A DNA stretch of 64,000 nt from a virus. The stretch spans positions 52,450 through 116,449 of the IMG/VR virus record IMGVR_UViG_3300020578_000017; one strand, 5' to 3'. The notes under the pieces are model-generated. The model was given only the letters and a program-made list of their open reading frames with translations, searched no databases and was not told the DNA's origin. Shown in pieces: positions 24,443 through 34,595 of this stretch. A program made the position numbers and the translations under genes. Positions within the stretch are counted from its first letter, which is position 1. Each line of letters opens with the position of its first letter.

Positions 24443-27400
24443 TTAGTTTAATTTCTGAATAATTATTGTACCATAAATGTTGGCTGTTCCAGAAGGAGAA
24501 CTATCTGTTTTTCTTGCCTGAGCGTAAATCTTTAAGTATCCTGGCTCGGTTACAGGTATGATCTCATCTAAGGTTATTGGGTAGTACCCATTAAGTAATC
24601 CGCCTGCATTTATAGGTGGTAAAAAAGTTTGCCCAGAAGTTACGAGAGTATATGAGGAATCCCTAAACTCATAGTAGAATCTCATGAAAGCTACAATGTT
24701 ATTAGCCGACATATCTACTCTTCCGTTGAAAGTAGATCGAACAAATTGATTTTCTTCTAAGGTAGTTTCATCTCTTACTTGAACCTCAGCGTAAGTGATC
24801 GTTGTCCAAGACGTTGAGCTGACTAGTATCTCACTTGACTGGAAGGTCTGAGAATAATCAATACCTTGTATGTAGTTTTTAATCACATCTTTGGTCTTTA
24901 CTAGACCAGCGGTAATAGTACCGGAGTGGTAAGAGAAAATTCTCTTGGTTCCAGTATAGAACGGAGCTACGTCAGGATAGACGTATGATGTATTCGTACC
25001 AGTGAATAGTACATTGTAAACTCCACCTATGGATATAGATGCTAGATTATTGTTGAAAGATGCCCATACTCTATAGCTAGAAGCCCCAGCAACAGGTAAC
25101 CAGCTAAAGGTTCTTGCATTAGGATAATTTTCTGTCCTTACAATATTTGAAGCACCAACTGCAAAACCATTTGCATCTAAAGCCTGTATGAAAAATGAAT
25201 GCTGCGTGCCTGTAGTGTCATTAATACTTAGGGTAGTTGACGGGAACTTATTGACCTGTATAGGCATAGCAGAATCAATTTTGTCGCCTACTGTAAGACC
25301 TGAATTTTCTACGCCATTACTTATAGTTTTTAGAATAATTTGAGAAGTCTCATCACCATTTGTTATGGTATTAAAATTAGTCTCGAAAGACCCAGAAAGC
25401 GTATCCTCACTGGCGCTGTTTTGTGCATAGAATTGCATAGATAATCCTATACCGCTCAACACTGTTACGCCGCTTGTTCTCCTAAAAAACTTAATAAAAT
25501 CTACAACGTTGTTGTTATCGTCGCTAGAATAAGTCCTTGCTGCTGTAAAGGGTATGCTAATATCTGCTTGACCAATTGATAAAGCTTCACCAGCTTCTAT
25601 CGTCCCACTTACTTCTAAGTTGCTCCTAAATAAACCACTACCACTAACATCAAAATCAGTAGTAGGATTGCTCGTAAGAACACCTACTCTAAGCGTATCA
25701 CCCCTTGTGGAAAGAATTGTGCTCCCAGCCCCCCCAGAAGCATCAGACCAAACTCTCCAGTAGCAACCAACCCTTTCATCTTGATTGGTTAAGTCAATAG
25801 ACCATTCTTGATTATCTGCTGTTGCTTCTAAAATAGTATTTGTGTATGGTTTAAGGTACTGGTTTCCTGATACATAAAGATTACCTGATACAGTAATATC
25901 ACTGCCAAAGTTAAGTGTACCACTGACTGATAGATCACCAGCTAAATCTATATCGCCAGCAAAGTAGTTTCGATCTCCCGTACCGGCCTGGTAAATACCC
26001 CAACCACCACTTACAACACCGACATCTTGAGACTCAATGTATAATCCGTAACTGTAAATGGGAGACTGGGTACCAAGGGGTGATCTTGTAGGTGCATTAG
26101 GTGAGCGAGCTAAAAAGTTAATCGCCTTGTAGTCTGGGTAATCTCCTCCAGCAAAAGAGGTTTCGTTATTACTGTCGTAAATGGCTTGAGCGGATATAGC
26201 TACTGAACCAGATAAACTACTAGTTCCTGATTCTGGTGCGGTTCTGACAAATAGTCCAGAAACAGCTTGTGCTGCATAACCACCTACAAAATTGTCGGAC
26301 AGGTTAGTTCTTATATTTTGAACCAGTAATACTGTTGTATTTATTGGATTACCAGGTGCTGTTACTAAGTTTCCAGAAGTTGAAAAACTAAACCCATAAT
26401 CGTTTGCCGTGTGTACTCCATTAAGCGCATCTATAGCGCCACTAAAGTTTAATCCAGATGGAGTAGATAGTACACCATTTACAGTTAAGTCATGAGTAGA
26501 TGTAGCGCCGCTAAGTAATGTAACACCTGAGTTTATGAAAGAAGAACCGCTTAAACCTTTCATCTCCGTCGTAAACGTTGAATTTCCGCTAAAGGTCGTT
26601 GTACTTTCAAATACAAAACTGCTTACTGCGTTTACCTGACCAGATGCTATACTGATTCCTGTTGTGCCTTGATTTATGATATTTAATCTTATCGATGAAC
26701 CGCTTACTTTAGACTCAACTCCAGTCATCTTATTAGAGTTATCTGAGCTAGATTCATCTTTATGCTTGAAAAGTAAGAATAAAGTACCGCTTGTTCCAGT
26801 ATCTACGTGACGTAGAGTAATGCCTTCTGTATAGGCAGTAGAACCTGATCCAGTCCTTACCTCTAGCTTTGGTGATGAATTTGGGAATAAATCTGATGAA
26901 CTATGAAAAGCTAAAACAGAATCAGAACCAATCGCTAATTTGTTGCTAGTATCTGCAGATATTAATGTGCTTGTACCAAGAGAGTCACTAGAACAAATTT
27001 TAAGCTTACCTGTATCACTTCCATCTATACCAAATGACCAAGTATTAGAATTCGTAAATCTAATTTTAGCATCACCTGAGCCAACTTGTTGTATCAGTAG
27101 CCCAGAACCAGAAGTATTATCCTCATATACATGTAATAAAGCTGATGGGTTTCCGGCAGTATCACCAATTCTTATACCAGATGAAGTTGCCCTTAAAGAC
27201 TCGAAGCCACCAACATATAAAGATGTATGTGTGGGTCGGATTGCTGTGCCAAAGTTTGCATAAGTATCATCACCAGATGGAAGATCGCTTACTAAACCAC
27301 TATCTTTTGTAGTAGTTGGATCACAAACTTCAAATACCGCACTACCGCTTTGATTGAAGTTTACTACTGAAGCGATTATATTGGTTGAATTTGCTCCAGT

Positions 27401-27541
27401 TTTTACAAATAATGTACCAGACTTTACTGAACCAGTATTAGATTCTAGGGTAAAAACGAAATCTGAAGGTTGCCAGGTTCCGTTTGTAGTCAAGATTTCT
27501 ATCTCAACTTCTGGTAAGTTATAAACGTACTCAAATGGCAT
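24443..27541 (-). CDS. Fibre-like virion protein (pair A, member 1)
   Basis: The protein has 1,032 residues. The N-terminal ~75 residues (EYVYNLPEVE ... GTLFVKTG) closely match those of the next gene upstream (27562-31143), suggesting a shared virion-attachment domain. The body is Ser/Thr/Gly-rich with short strand repeats (LSGSGNL-like, TVSGNLYVSGN), expected of trimeric beta-structured fibres. A GIYQAGTGDRNYFAG segment near 25,950-26,000 recurs in the fibre at 34596. The C-terminal ~300 residues look globular and may be the receptor-binding or knob part. Confidence 0.75.
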   Translation of the reverse strand: MPFEYVYNLPEVEIEILTTNGTWQPSDFVFTLESNTGSVKSGTLFVKTGANSTNIIASVVNFNQSGSAVFEVCDPTTTKDSGLVSDLPSGDDTYANFGTAIRPTHTSLYVGGFESLRATSSGIRIGDTAGNPSALLHVYEDNTSGSGLLIQQVGSGDAKIRFTNSNTWSFGIDGSDTGKLKICSSDSLGTSTLISADTSNKLAIGSDSVLAFHSSSDLFPNSSPKLEVRTGSGSTAYTEGITLRHVDTGTSGTLFLLFKHKDESSSDNSNKMTGVESKVSGSSIRLNIINQGTTGISIASGQVNAVSSFVFESTTTFSGNSTFTTEMKGLSGSSFINSGVTLLSGATSTHDLTVNGVLSTPSGLNFSGAIDALNGVHTANDYGFSFSTSGNLVTAPGNPINTTVLLVQNIRTNLSDNFVGGYAAQAVSGLFVRTAPESGTSSLSGSVAISAQAIYDSNNETSFAGGDYPDYKAINFLARSPNAPTRSPLGTQSPIYSYGLYIESQDVGVVSGGWGIYQAGTGDRNYFAGDIDLAGDLSVSGTLNFGSDITVSGNLYVSGNQYLKPYTNTILEATADNQEWSIDLTNQDERVGCYWRVWSDASGGAGSTILSTRGDTLRVGVLTSNPTTDFDVSGSGLFRSNLEVSGTIEAGEALSIGQADISIPFTAARTYSSDDNNNVVDFIKFFRRTSGVTVLSGIGLSMQFYAQNSASEDTLSGSFETNFNTITNGDETSQIILKTISNGVENSGLTVGDKIDSAMPIQVNKFPSTTLSINDTTGTQHSFFIQALDANGFAVGASNIVRTENYPNARTFSWLPVAGASSYRVWASFNNNLASISIGGVYNVLFTGTNTSYVYPDVAPFYTGTKRIFSYHSGTITAGLVKTKDVIKNYIQGIDYSQTFQSSEILVSSTSWTTITYAEVQVRDETTLEENQFVRSTFNGRVDMSANNIVAFMRFYYEFRDSSYTLVTSGQTFLPPINAGGLLNGYYPITLDEIIPVTEPGYLKIYAQARKTDSSPSGTANIYGTIIIQKLN

Positions 27542-27561
27542 TTAAATCGTACCTAATCACT

Positions 27562-30500
27562 CTACATTGGTGCCCCGCCACCACCGCCCATACCTGTATT
27601 TATGAGGGCAGAAGCAGAACCATAATTTATAGAATCAGTAACTCGAACAAAGAAGTATACAGTTTGACCGTTATATGATGAAACGTCTGTTTGTACAGAA
27701 GGTGGGAAGCTAAAAGGTGGCGTTGTCCAAACTGCACCTGTTGGAGTACTTGAAGTACCTATCTGATACTGATAAGAAGATGCACCAATTACTTGATCCC
27801 ATGTAGCATATCCAGTTGAATTAAACGTGACATTTGTTGGGGCACTGTAGTAAGGCCTTGCACCTGATATGGATGAACGGCTTGAAGGAGTATTGTTTCG
27901 CTGTACGATAAAATATAAAAGCTGTCCCTGGGATACCAGCATGCTTGAACCCATAACTGGAGGACCGGAATACTGAGTATTTTGCCAAGAACCTTCGTTA
28001 GGTGTAGAGGAAGAAGCAAACTGATATTGGTACAGAACATCTGGGTTGTAGGTCCAATTTCCGGTAGCAGAAGATAATCCTACATTTATAGATAACCCAC
28101 TAACTACAGAGGCAGGCTTTAATGCGCTTGTAAAGTTATAGAAGCTACCACCTGAAGCTCTTACAAAGAAGTAAAAAGTTTGACCTTCTGTGATGCTTGC
28201 CAAACTCACCGTTTCTGGTGGGTTGTCGGTAGCTGTCCACATGCCCACCATAGGGGCTGAAGTGGTTGATACTTGATACTCATAAGACCCATTAGCCCCA
28301 GGTATGATATCCCAGTTTGCCTCTCCTGTTGCAGGATCTATTGTTACGACTGGCATAGTATCGTCATCATATGATGCTGTAGCCGTAAGTCCGCTGGCCC
28401 TTACATGGAAGTATACTTGAGCACTAGAAGCATACTGAGAAAGATTTAACGATATAGGCTGTATTCCTATTACGGCTACCCAAGCCATAGCATTCGGTGA
28501 TGTGCTTTGATTGACTTGATATTGATAAGACAATCCAGAAATAGGTTCATTCCAAGTTGCCGTTCTGCTATCAGTATCTAAAAGAACACTGGTAAGGGCT
28601 GAAGGCATTGAGGAAGAAGTTGAAGCGTAAACTTCAGAATTTGCAACTTTTACATGTAGGTATACGGTCTGCCCTGCAGAGAAGCTGTCTAACATAACGT
28701 TGTTAGATTCTGTAGGCGTAGTAACCCAAACCTCTGGCGCTATGTCTGCATCTGAGTTCGTTGTGACTTTATACTTATAACCACCAACAAGATGAGAACC
28801 TGGTACCATATCCCAGCTTATACCGCTAGTATATGTATTAAACACTAGATTAGTTGGAACACCAGCCGCTACAGCACTATCGCTTCCATAATTATTTGCG
28901 GAACCAGATACCCGGACAAAAACGAATACCTCATCACCGGCATTACTAGATATATCTTCGCTTGAATAAAGATTTGTTGTTGTTGTCCAGTCTTCATCTA
29001 AAATCTCAGGAGTAGAACTAGTTGAGTATTGATACTGATAGTTTGTCGCATCTGTTACTGCAAACCAGCTTGCCTCACCATCAACAGTTAATATAATTCC
29101 AGTAGGCGCTGAAAAAGGTATATATGTCGAGTCAAAACTGGAATTGGTAGAGTCTGTAACTCTTACATGTAAGTAAGCTACTGTTCCGGTAAACCCAGAT
29201 AGACTTAGCCCAGTTACACTAGTAGTGACTACTTGGGAACTCCAGGTACCTGTTGCTGTAGAAATAGTAGAAAGCTGATACTGATAACCAGGAGCGTTAG
29301 TTACTGATGACCAAGATGCATCGCCGTTTTCGTCAAGAACGACGGTAACCGGAGCAGCAAAGTTTACATATACAGAATCGCTGCTATAACTAATTCCACC
29401 AAATGACTTTACAAAGAAATAAACGGTTTGACCGCCAAAAGAACTTATATTTTCACTTATTGTCAAATTAGAAGTTACTGACCAATCATTTTCATCAGGA
29501 ACTGCGTTATTTGTAAACTGATATTGATAACCAGATGTTGCCTCTGCAACAGAAGACCAAGATGCCTCACCATCTTCACTAAGTGTAACTGTATCTGGTG
29601 GGGTAACATAAACAGTTTGCATCTCATTTTGTTGCTTTATTCTAAAATGTAGAAGAGCAGAATTTCTGTCTGAATCAGAACTTCCGCCATCTTGAGCAAT
29701 AAGTAAAGTTAAAGAAGTAAAATTATCTTGCTCGGCAATAGATAAGTTGACTAATGGAGCATAAAAAGTGTCTGTATTTATACTGGAACCCGTACTTATG
29801 TAAGATGTGAAGCCATCTGCTAATACAGTGCCACTAGATATAATATTATTTTTTACAAGTAAGCCGCTTGTTGTAGTCAATCCTGAAACATTCAAGTTTC
29901 CTAATAAGTTGGTATTTCCAGTAACCGTAAGAGTAGAGCCAAACTCTATAGGTAGATTAGGATCAATTCCGCCAAGATTACTTGCCGTAATGTTGCCTTC
30001 TATAGTAACGTTGCCAGTTACAGTTACATTACCCTGGACATCTAAAGTATTTAATACGGTTAGACCACTAGTTGTAGTCAGCCCAGAGACAACAAGTGTT
30101 GACTCTAAAGTTGTCGCACCAGATACTTCAAGATTAGACTCTAAAACTGTTGAACCAGATACATTTAGAGTAGAACCTAGAATAATAGGTAGACTTGGAT
30201 CAAAAGGTGCTGATATACTATCTGAAATAATATTTCCAAGAACAGTCAAGTCACCCGTTACAGTTACGTTTCCAGTAACATCAACATCATTCTGTACAAC
30301 TAACCCACTTGTTGTAGTAAGCCCTGAAACTACTAAGGTACTATCTAAGGTAGCCGAGCCAGATACCTCAAGAGTATTTCCAAGAATAACTGGTGAGTTT
30401 AAATCGATAGTAGTGCCTAAATCGGCATAAATCATGCCACCAACAATCAAATCACCAGAAACATATGCATTACCTTGAATATCTAAATCACCAGAAGATA

Positions 30501-31143
30501 TTAGTTCACCTAAAGTTGAAGTTCCTGTTACTGATAAGCTGTTCTGAACAACAAGACCAGATAGAACTGTATCGCCAGATACTACTAGAGAGTCTGTAGT
30601 TGTAGCACCATCTACTGAAATACCACCTAGTAAACTAGATGAACCTGATACAGTTAGTGTACTCCCTAAAACAAATGGGTTTTGAAAGTTTAAATAACTG
30701 CTTAAATCTACAGTTAAGCTCCCACCTACAACCAAATCACCAGATAATACAGTATTTCCTGTAACTGCTAGGTTATCTAATGTGGTTCCAGTAAGAGTTA
30801 CCCGTACTTTTTCTGTATCATTAACATAGATAGAAGTAAAATCATTCCTGGAGGCTACTAAAAAGTCTGCACTAGTTTCTATACCAGACACAGGTAAACT
30901 TGATACTAAAGAATTTCCAGTATTAAGTACTGAATAGGAAGCTCCACCATTATTTGAGAAATTTAGTACGGAAGAAACAACATTGGTATTATCTTCGCCA
31001 ACTTTAATAAACAGAGTTCCTTTTTTAAGAAGCTCTGTATTTGTGGTTACTGAAAATATAAAGTCTTCAGGATTCCAATCACCAGATACAGAAAGTACTT
31101 CTAACTCTACTTCTGGCGAATTGTAGACATATTCGTTGGGCAT
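27562..31143 (-). CDS. Fibre-like virion protein with FN3-like repeats (pair A, member 2)
   Basis: The protein has 1,193 residues. The N-terminal domain is like the 24443 gene. Residues ~110-440 are short 'STL-VSG' strand repeats like those in the 31179 protein. From ~residue 510 there are about eight FN3-like modules, each with a G/SYQYQ strand, an S-x-x-STP loop and a Y-F/H-V-R/K strand. It ends in a Gly-rich GMGGGGGAPM tail. FN3-type modules are common on virion surfaces and may bind carbohydrate. The ATG is at 31143. Confidence 0.75.
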   Translation of the reverse strand: MPNEYVYNSPEVELEVLSVSGDWNPEDFIFSVTTNTELLKKGTLFIKVGEDNTNVVSSVLNFSNNGGASYSVLNTGNSLVSSLPVSGIETSADFLVASRNDFTSIYVNDTEKVRVTLTGTTLDNLAVTGNTVLSGDLVVGGSLTVDLSSYLNFQNPFVLGSTLTVSGSSSLLGGISVDGATTTDSLVVSGDTVLSGLVVQNSLSVTGTSTLGELISSGDLDIQGNAYVSGDLIVGGMIYADLGTTIDLNSPVILGNTLEVSGSATLDSTLVVSGLTTTSGLVVQNDVDVTGNVTVTGDLTVLGNIISDSISAPFDPSLPIILGSTLNVSGSTVLESNLEVSGATTLESTLVVSGLTTTSGLTVLNTLDVQGNVTVTGNVTIEGNITASNLGGIDPNLPIEFGSTLTVTGNTNLLGNLNVSGLTTTSGLLVKNNIISSGTVLADGFTSYISTGSSINTDTFYAPLVNLSIAEQDNFTSLTLLIAQDGGSSDSDRNSALLHFRIKQQNEMQTVYVTPPDTVTLSEDGEASWSSVAEATSGYQYQFTNNAVPDENDWSVTSNLTISENISSFGGQTVYFFVKSFGGISYSSDSVYVNFAAPVTVVLDENGDASWSSVTNAPGYQYQLSTISTATGTWSSQVVTTSVTGLSLSGFTGTVAYLHVRVTDSTNSSFDSTYIPFSAPTGIILTVDGEASWFAVTDATNYQYQYSTSSTPEILDEDWTTTTNLYSSEDISSNAGDEVFVFVRVSGSANNYGSDSAVAAGVPTNLVFNTYTSGISWDMVPGSHLVGGYKYKVTTNSDADIAPEVWVTTPTESNNVMLDSFSAGQTVYLHVKVANSEVYASTSSSMPSALTSVLLDTDSRTATWNEPISGLSYQYQVNQSTSPNAMAWVAVIGIQPISLNLSQYASSAQVYFHVRASGLTATASYDDDTMPVVTIDPATGEANWDIIPGANGSYEYQVSTTSAPMVGMWTATDNPPETVSLASITEGQTFYFFVRASGGSFYNFTSALKPASVVSGLSINVGLSSATGNWTYNPDVLYQYQFASSSTPNEGSWQNTQYSGPPVMGSSMLVSQGQLLYFIVQRNNTPSSRSSISGARPYYSAPTNVTFNSTGYATWDQVIGASSYQYQIGTSSTPTGAVWTTPPFSFPPSVQTDVSSYNGQTVYFFVRVTDSINYGSASALINTGMGGGGGAPM

Positions 31144-31178
31144 AGTATCTACTAAACCATTCTAAAGGCAATTAAAAA

Positions 31179-34100
31179 CTAAATAAAAATATCAGAAAGG
31201 TCTATTGTAGTTGTTTCTGACTCTATCGCTAAACCTGGTCTTACTGTTGAAAAGTCATGATTAGGAGAACTGAAATCTAAGACATCGATGTTTTCTGCTG
31301 GAACAACAACTGAATCTGATCCATAGTTTGGAGATGCAGCTACTCTGACAAAGAAATACCAAGTTTGCCCTATGTTTTCAGAAATATCAAAAAATGCTGT
31401 GAGATTTGAAGTGACAGACCAGCCTAATCCAGGTGTACTATCCGTAGAGTACTGATACTCATAACTACTTGCCCCAGAAACCGCAGACCAACTAGCGTTA
31501 CCTAAATCGTCAAGATTTACATTAGAGGGTGCGGGATAGTTTACAAAGACATACTGAGATGTATAAGAAGATGCCGGAACTGTTCTTACAAATACATAAA
31601 ATGTTTGTCCTATATAGCCTGAAATATCTTCAAATGCCTGTAATAACATGGTAGATAACCAAGCGTTTTCATCTGGTGTAGAAGAAGTGGAAAACTGATA
31701 TTGATAACCAGAAGTTGCCCCGGACACAGCAGACCATTGAGCTAATCCTGCTTCACTTAAAGTCAGAGTTCCTGGTGGCTCTGGTAATGCGTCAGCAAGA
31801 GTGTTCTGCTGCTTGACTCTAAGTTGAATGATGGCAGAGTTATGGTTGTTGCCGTCACCTCCACCATCTTGCGAAACCATAAGAGTCATGCTTATAAACT
31901 CACCTTGATCGTCAAGAGAAACCTCAACTACTGGTGCGTAGCTAGCACTTGTACCGACTGAACCACCTGATCCTATATAAGAGTTTAGGCCTTTTGTATA
32001 TAAGTTACCGCTTACAATAGCATCTGAACTTACAAAGATACCACTAGTACTTGTGTCACCCTCAACTAAAAGACTTTGTCTTAATGTTGTAGCACCTGAT
32101 ACTTCTAATGTACTACCTAACACTAAAGGTAGACTTGGATCAAAAGCTGCTGGAATACTATCTGAAATAATACTTCCTAAAACAGTGAGATCGCCTGTTA
32201 CCGTGACATTACCCGTAACATCAACATCGTTTTGAACAACTAAACCACTTAAAGTAGATAGACCAGAGACTACTAATGTATTATCTAAAGTTGTAGCACC
32301 AGAGACTTCAAGGGTTGACCCGAATACTAAAGGTGAGTTAAGATCAATAGTGCTACCTAAGTCAGCAAATATCTGACCATCAACTGTTAGATTACCGGTA
32401 ATTGTTACATTACCTGTTACGTCAACATCATTCTGTACAACTAATCCGCTTAGCGTAGACAGACCAGATACGAACAAAGTAGTGTCTAATGTTGTCGATC
32501 CAGATACTTCAAGAGTTGATTCAAGTATCGTAACACCACTTACGTTTAGCGTTGAACCTAGCGTCAATGGGAGACTTGGATCAAACGATGCTGGAATACT
32601 ATCTGAAATAATACTTCCTAAAACAGTAAGATCCCCTGTTACCGTGACATTACCCGTAACATCAACATCATTCTGTACAACTAATCCGCTTAGCGTAGAC
32701 AGACCAGATACGAACAAAGTAGTGTCTAATGTTGTCGATCCAGATACTTCAAGAGTTGATTCAAGTATCGTAACACCACTTACGTTTAGCGTTGAACCTA
32801 GCGTCAATGGGAGACTTGGATCAAACGATGCTGGAATACTGTCTGAAATAATACTTCCTAAAACAGTGAGATCGCCTGTTACCGTGACATTACCCGTAAC
32901 ATCAACATCGTTTTGAACAACTAAACCACTTAACGTAGATAGCCCAGAAACAACTAATGTACTATCTAATGTTGTCGATCCAGATACTTCAAGAGTTGAT
33001 TCAAGTATCGTAACACCACTTACGTTTAGCGTTGAACCTAGCGTCAATGGGAGACTTGGATCAAACGATGCTGGAATACTGTCAGAGATGATGTTGCCAA
33101 GGACAGTAAGATCCCCTGTTATAGTAACACTACCTGTAACATCAACATCATTCTGTACAACTAATCCGCTTAGCGTAGACAGACCAGAAACTAATAATGT
33201 ACTGTCTAAAGTAGTTGCTCCAGATACTTCTAAAGTATTACCTAATACAACTGGGGAGTTAAGGTCAATAGTGGTACCTAAATCGGCATAAATCATGCCC
33301 GCAACAGTCAAGTCACCTGAGATATAAGTATCACCTTGAATATTCGTGTCATGCTGAACTGTCAAACCACTTGTTGTGGTCAATCCGGATACGACTAAAG
33401 TAGTGTCTAATGTTGTAGAACCAGATACCTCAAGAGTTGACTCTAGTATAGTTACGCCTGATACAGTTAATGTAGACCCAAGAGTCAAAGGTAGACTTGG
33501 ATCAAACGCTGCTGGAATACTATCTGAAATAATATTACCTAGAACTGTCAGGTCACCTGTTATTGTCACATTACCAGTAACGTCAACATCATTCTGTACA
33601 GTCAACCCACTCAGAGTAGATAGACCTGAAACAAATAATGTACTGTCTAAGGTTGTAGCGCCAGATACTTCTAAAGTAGATTCTAATACTGTAACACCAC
33701 TTACATTAAGTGTTGAACCTAACGTTAGAGGAAGACTAGAATCAAATGCTGCTGGAATACTATCTGAAATGATATTACCAAGAACGGTTAGATCGCCTGT
33801 GACAGTAACATTACCAGTAACATCTACATCGTTCTGTACAACTAAACCGCTAAGAGTAGATAAGCCAGATACTACTAATGTTGACTCTAATGTAGTAGCC
33901 CCAGATACTTCTAAAGTTGAACCAAGAACTAAAGGTAAACTTGGATCAAAAGTCGCAGCTATATTATCTGCAATAACATTACCACTGACAATAAGGTCAC
34001 CAGTTATTGAAACACTGCCTTTTACATCTAAATTTGTCTCTACAGTAACACCTGTGTTGATTACCAGGATATTCTGTTCATCTGTACCATCGAAAGACAC

Positions 34101-34559
34101 TACAGCAAAGCTCGTAGTACCGGTAGGTGTTCCTACCCTATACTCAAGGTTAGAAGAACTTACAGCACCAGATGGGACAAACTGAACATAGCTAAAGGTG
34201 TTGTTGTTGGACCGGAAAAGCTTAAGATATACATCAGAGTTATTAGAAGAAGTAATCTCAACTCCACCCTGGCTTTCGACAAATAATCCTGTACCGCTTT
34301 GAACAGTTAAAGACCCCTTTATGGTAACTGAGTTAGCTAAAGAACCACCAGTTCCGCTAAAAGTAAGACTGTTACTGGTAGTAAAGTTACCGGTAGAGTC
34401 AAGAGTAAATATCTTTAGTGCAGCATCTAATGTACCTATTTGAGCATTAGACGCTATCCTAAGGCCATGAATAGAAGCCTCGCCAGCAACATCATCACTG
34501 GGACGAAGTTTTCTGTGAGTGTGGTTTATAAAATAAACTTGATCTAGTTCATTTGCCAT
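31179..34559 (-). CDS. Fibre-like virion protein with 80-residue tandem repeats (pair B, member 1)
   Basis: The protein has 1,126 residues. The N-terminal ~110 residues (VYFINHTHRKLRPSDD) match the next gene upstream (34596). The centre holds eight repeats built on GLxVQNDVDVTGNVT and LTVLGNIISDSIP, mostly 80 residues long, some nearly identical in DNA. A ~100-residue region (SQDGGGDG ... LRVKQQN) and two FN3-like modules follow, homologous to the 27562 protein. It is probably a trimeric fibre whose length depends on repeat number. The C-terminal tip is short and acidic. Confidence 0.77.
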   Translation of the reverse strand: MANELDQVYFINHTHRKLRPSDDVAGEASIHGLRIASNAQIGTLDAALKIFTLDSTGNFTTSNSLTFSGTGGSLANSVTIKGSLTVQSGTGLFVESQGGVEITSSNNSDVYLKLFRSNNNTFSYVQFVPSGAVSSSNLEYRVGTPTGTTSFAVVSFDGTDEQNILVINTGVTVETNLDVKGSVSITGDLIVSGNVIADNIAATFDPSLPLVLGSTLEVSGATTLESTLVVSGLSTLSGLVVQNDVDVTGNVTVTGDLTVLGNIISDSIPAAFDSSLPLTLGSTLNVSGVTVLESTLEVSGATTLDSTLFVSGLSTLSGLTVQNDVDVTGNVTITGDLTVLGNIISDSIPAAFDPSLPLTLGSTLTVSGVTILESTLEVSGSTTLDTTLVVSGLTTTSGLTVQHDTNIQGDTYISGDLTVAGMIYADLGTTIDLNSPVVLGNTLEVSGATTLDSTLLVSGLSTLSGLVVQNDVDVTGSVTITGDLTVLGNIISDSIPASFDPSLPLTLGSTLNVSGVTILESTLEVSGSTTLDSTLVVSGLSTLSGLVVQNDVDVTGNVTVTGDLTVLGSIISDSIPASFDPSLPLTLGSTLNVSGVTILESTLEVSGSTTLDTTLFVSGLSTLSGLVVQNDVDVTGNVTVTGDLTVLGSIISDSIPASFDPSLPLTLGSTLNVSGVTILESTLEVSGSTTLDTTLFVSGLSTLSGLVVQNDVDVTGNVTITGNLTVDGQIFADLGSTIDLNSPLVFGSTLEVSGATTLDNTLVVSGLSTLSGLVVQNDVDVTGNVTVTGDLTVLGSIISDSIPAAFDPSLPLVLGSTLEVSGATTLRQSLLVEGDTSTSGIFVSSDAIVSGNLYTKGLNSYIGSGGSVGTSASYAPVVEVSLDDQGEFISMTLMVSQDGGGDGNNHNSAIIQLRVKQQNTLADALPEPPGTLTLSEAGLAQWSAVSGATSGYQYQFSTSSTPDENAWLSTMLLQAFEDISGYIGQTFYVFVRTVPASSYTSQYVFVNYPAPSNVNLDDLGNASWSAVSGASSYEYQYSTDSTPGLGWSVTSNLTAFFDISENIGQTWYFFVRVAASPNYGSDSVVVPAENIDVLDFSSPNHDFSTVRPGLAIESETTTIDLSDIFI
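32461..33180 (-). repeat. Three near-identical 240-bp tandem repeats inside the fibre gene
   Basis: Units 32461-32700, 32701-32940 and 32941-33180 each encode 80 residues. Long stretches are identical between units (for example the 60 bases at 32521, 32761 and 33001), while other parts differ at a few synonymous sites. More diverged 240-base units continue on both sides to about 33900. Confidence 0.9.
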
Positions 34560-34595
34560 ATCTTATCTATCTCTAACATGTAATTTAATTGTATA

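Noticed and set aside
32461-33900. CRISPR-like array
   Set aside because: The repeats are contiguous 240-base coding units without spacers.
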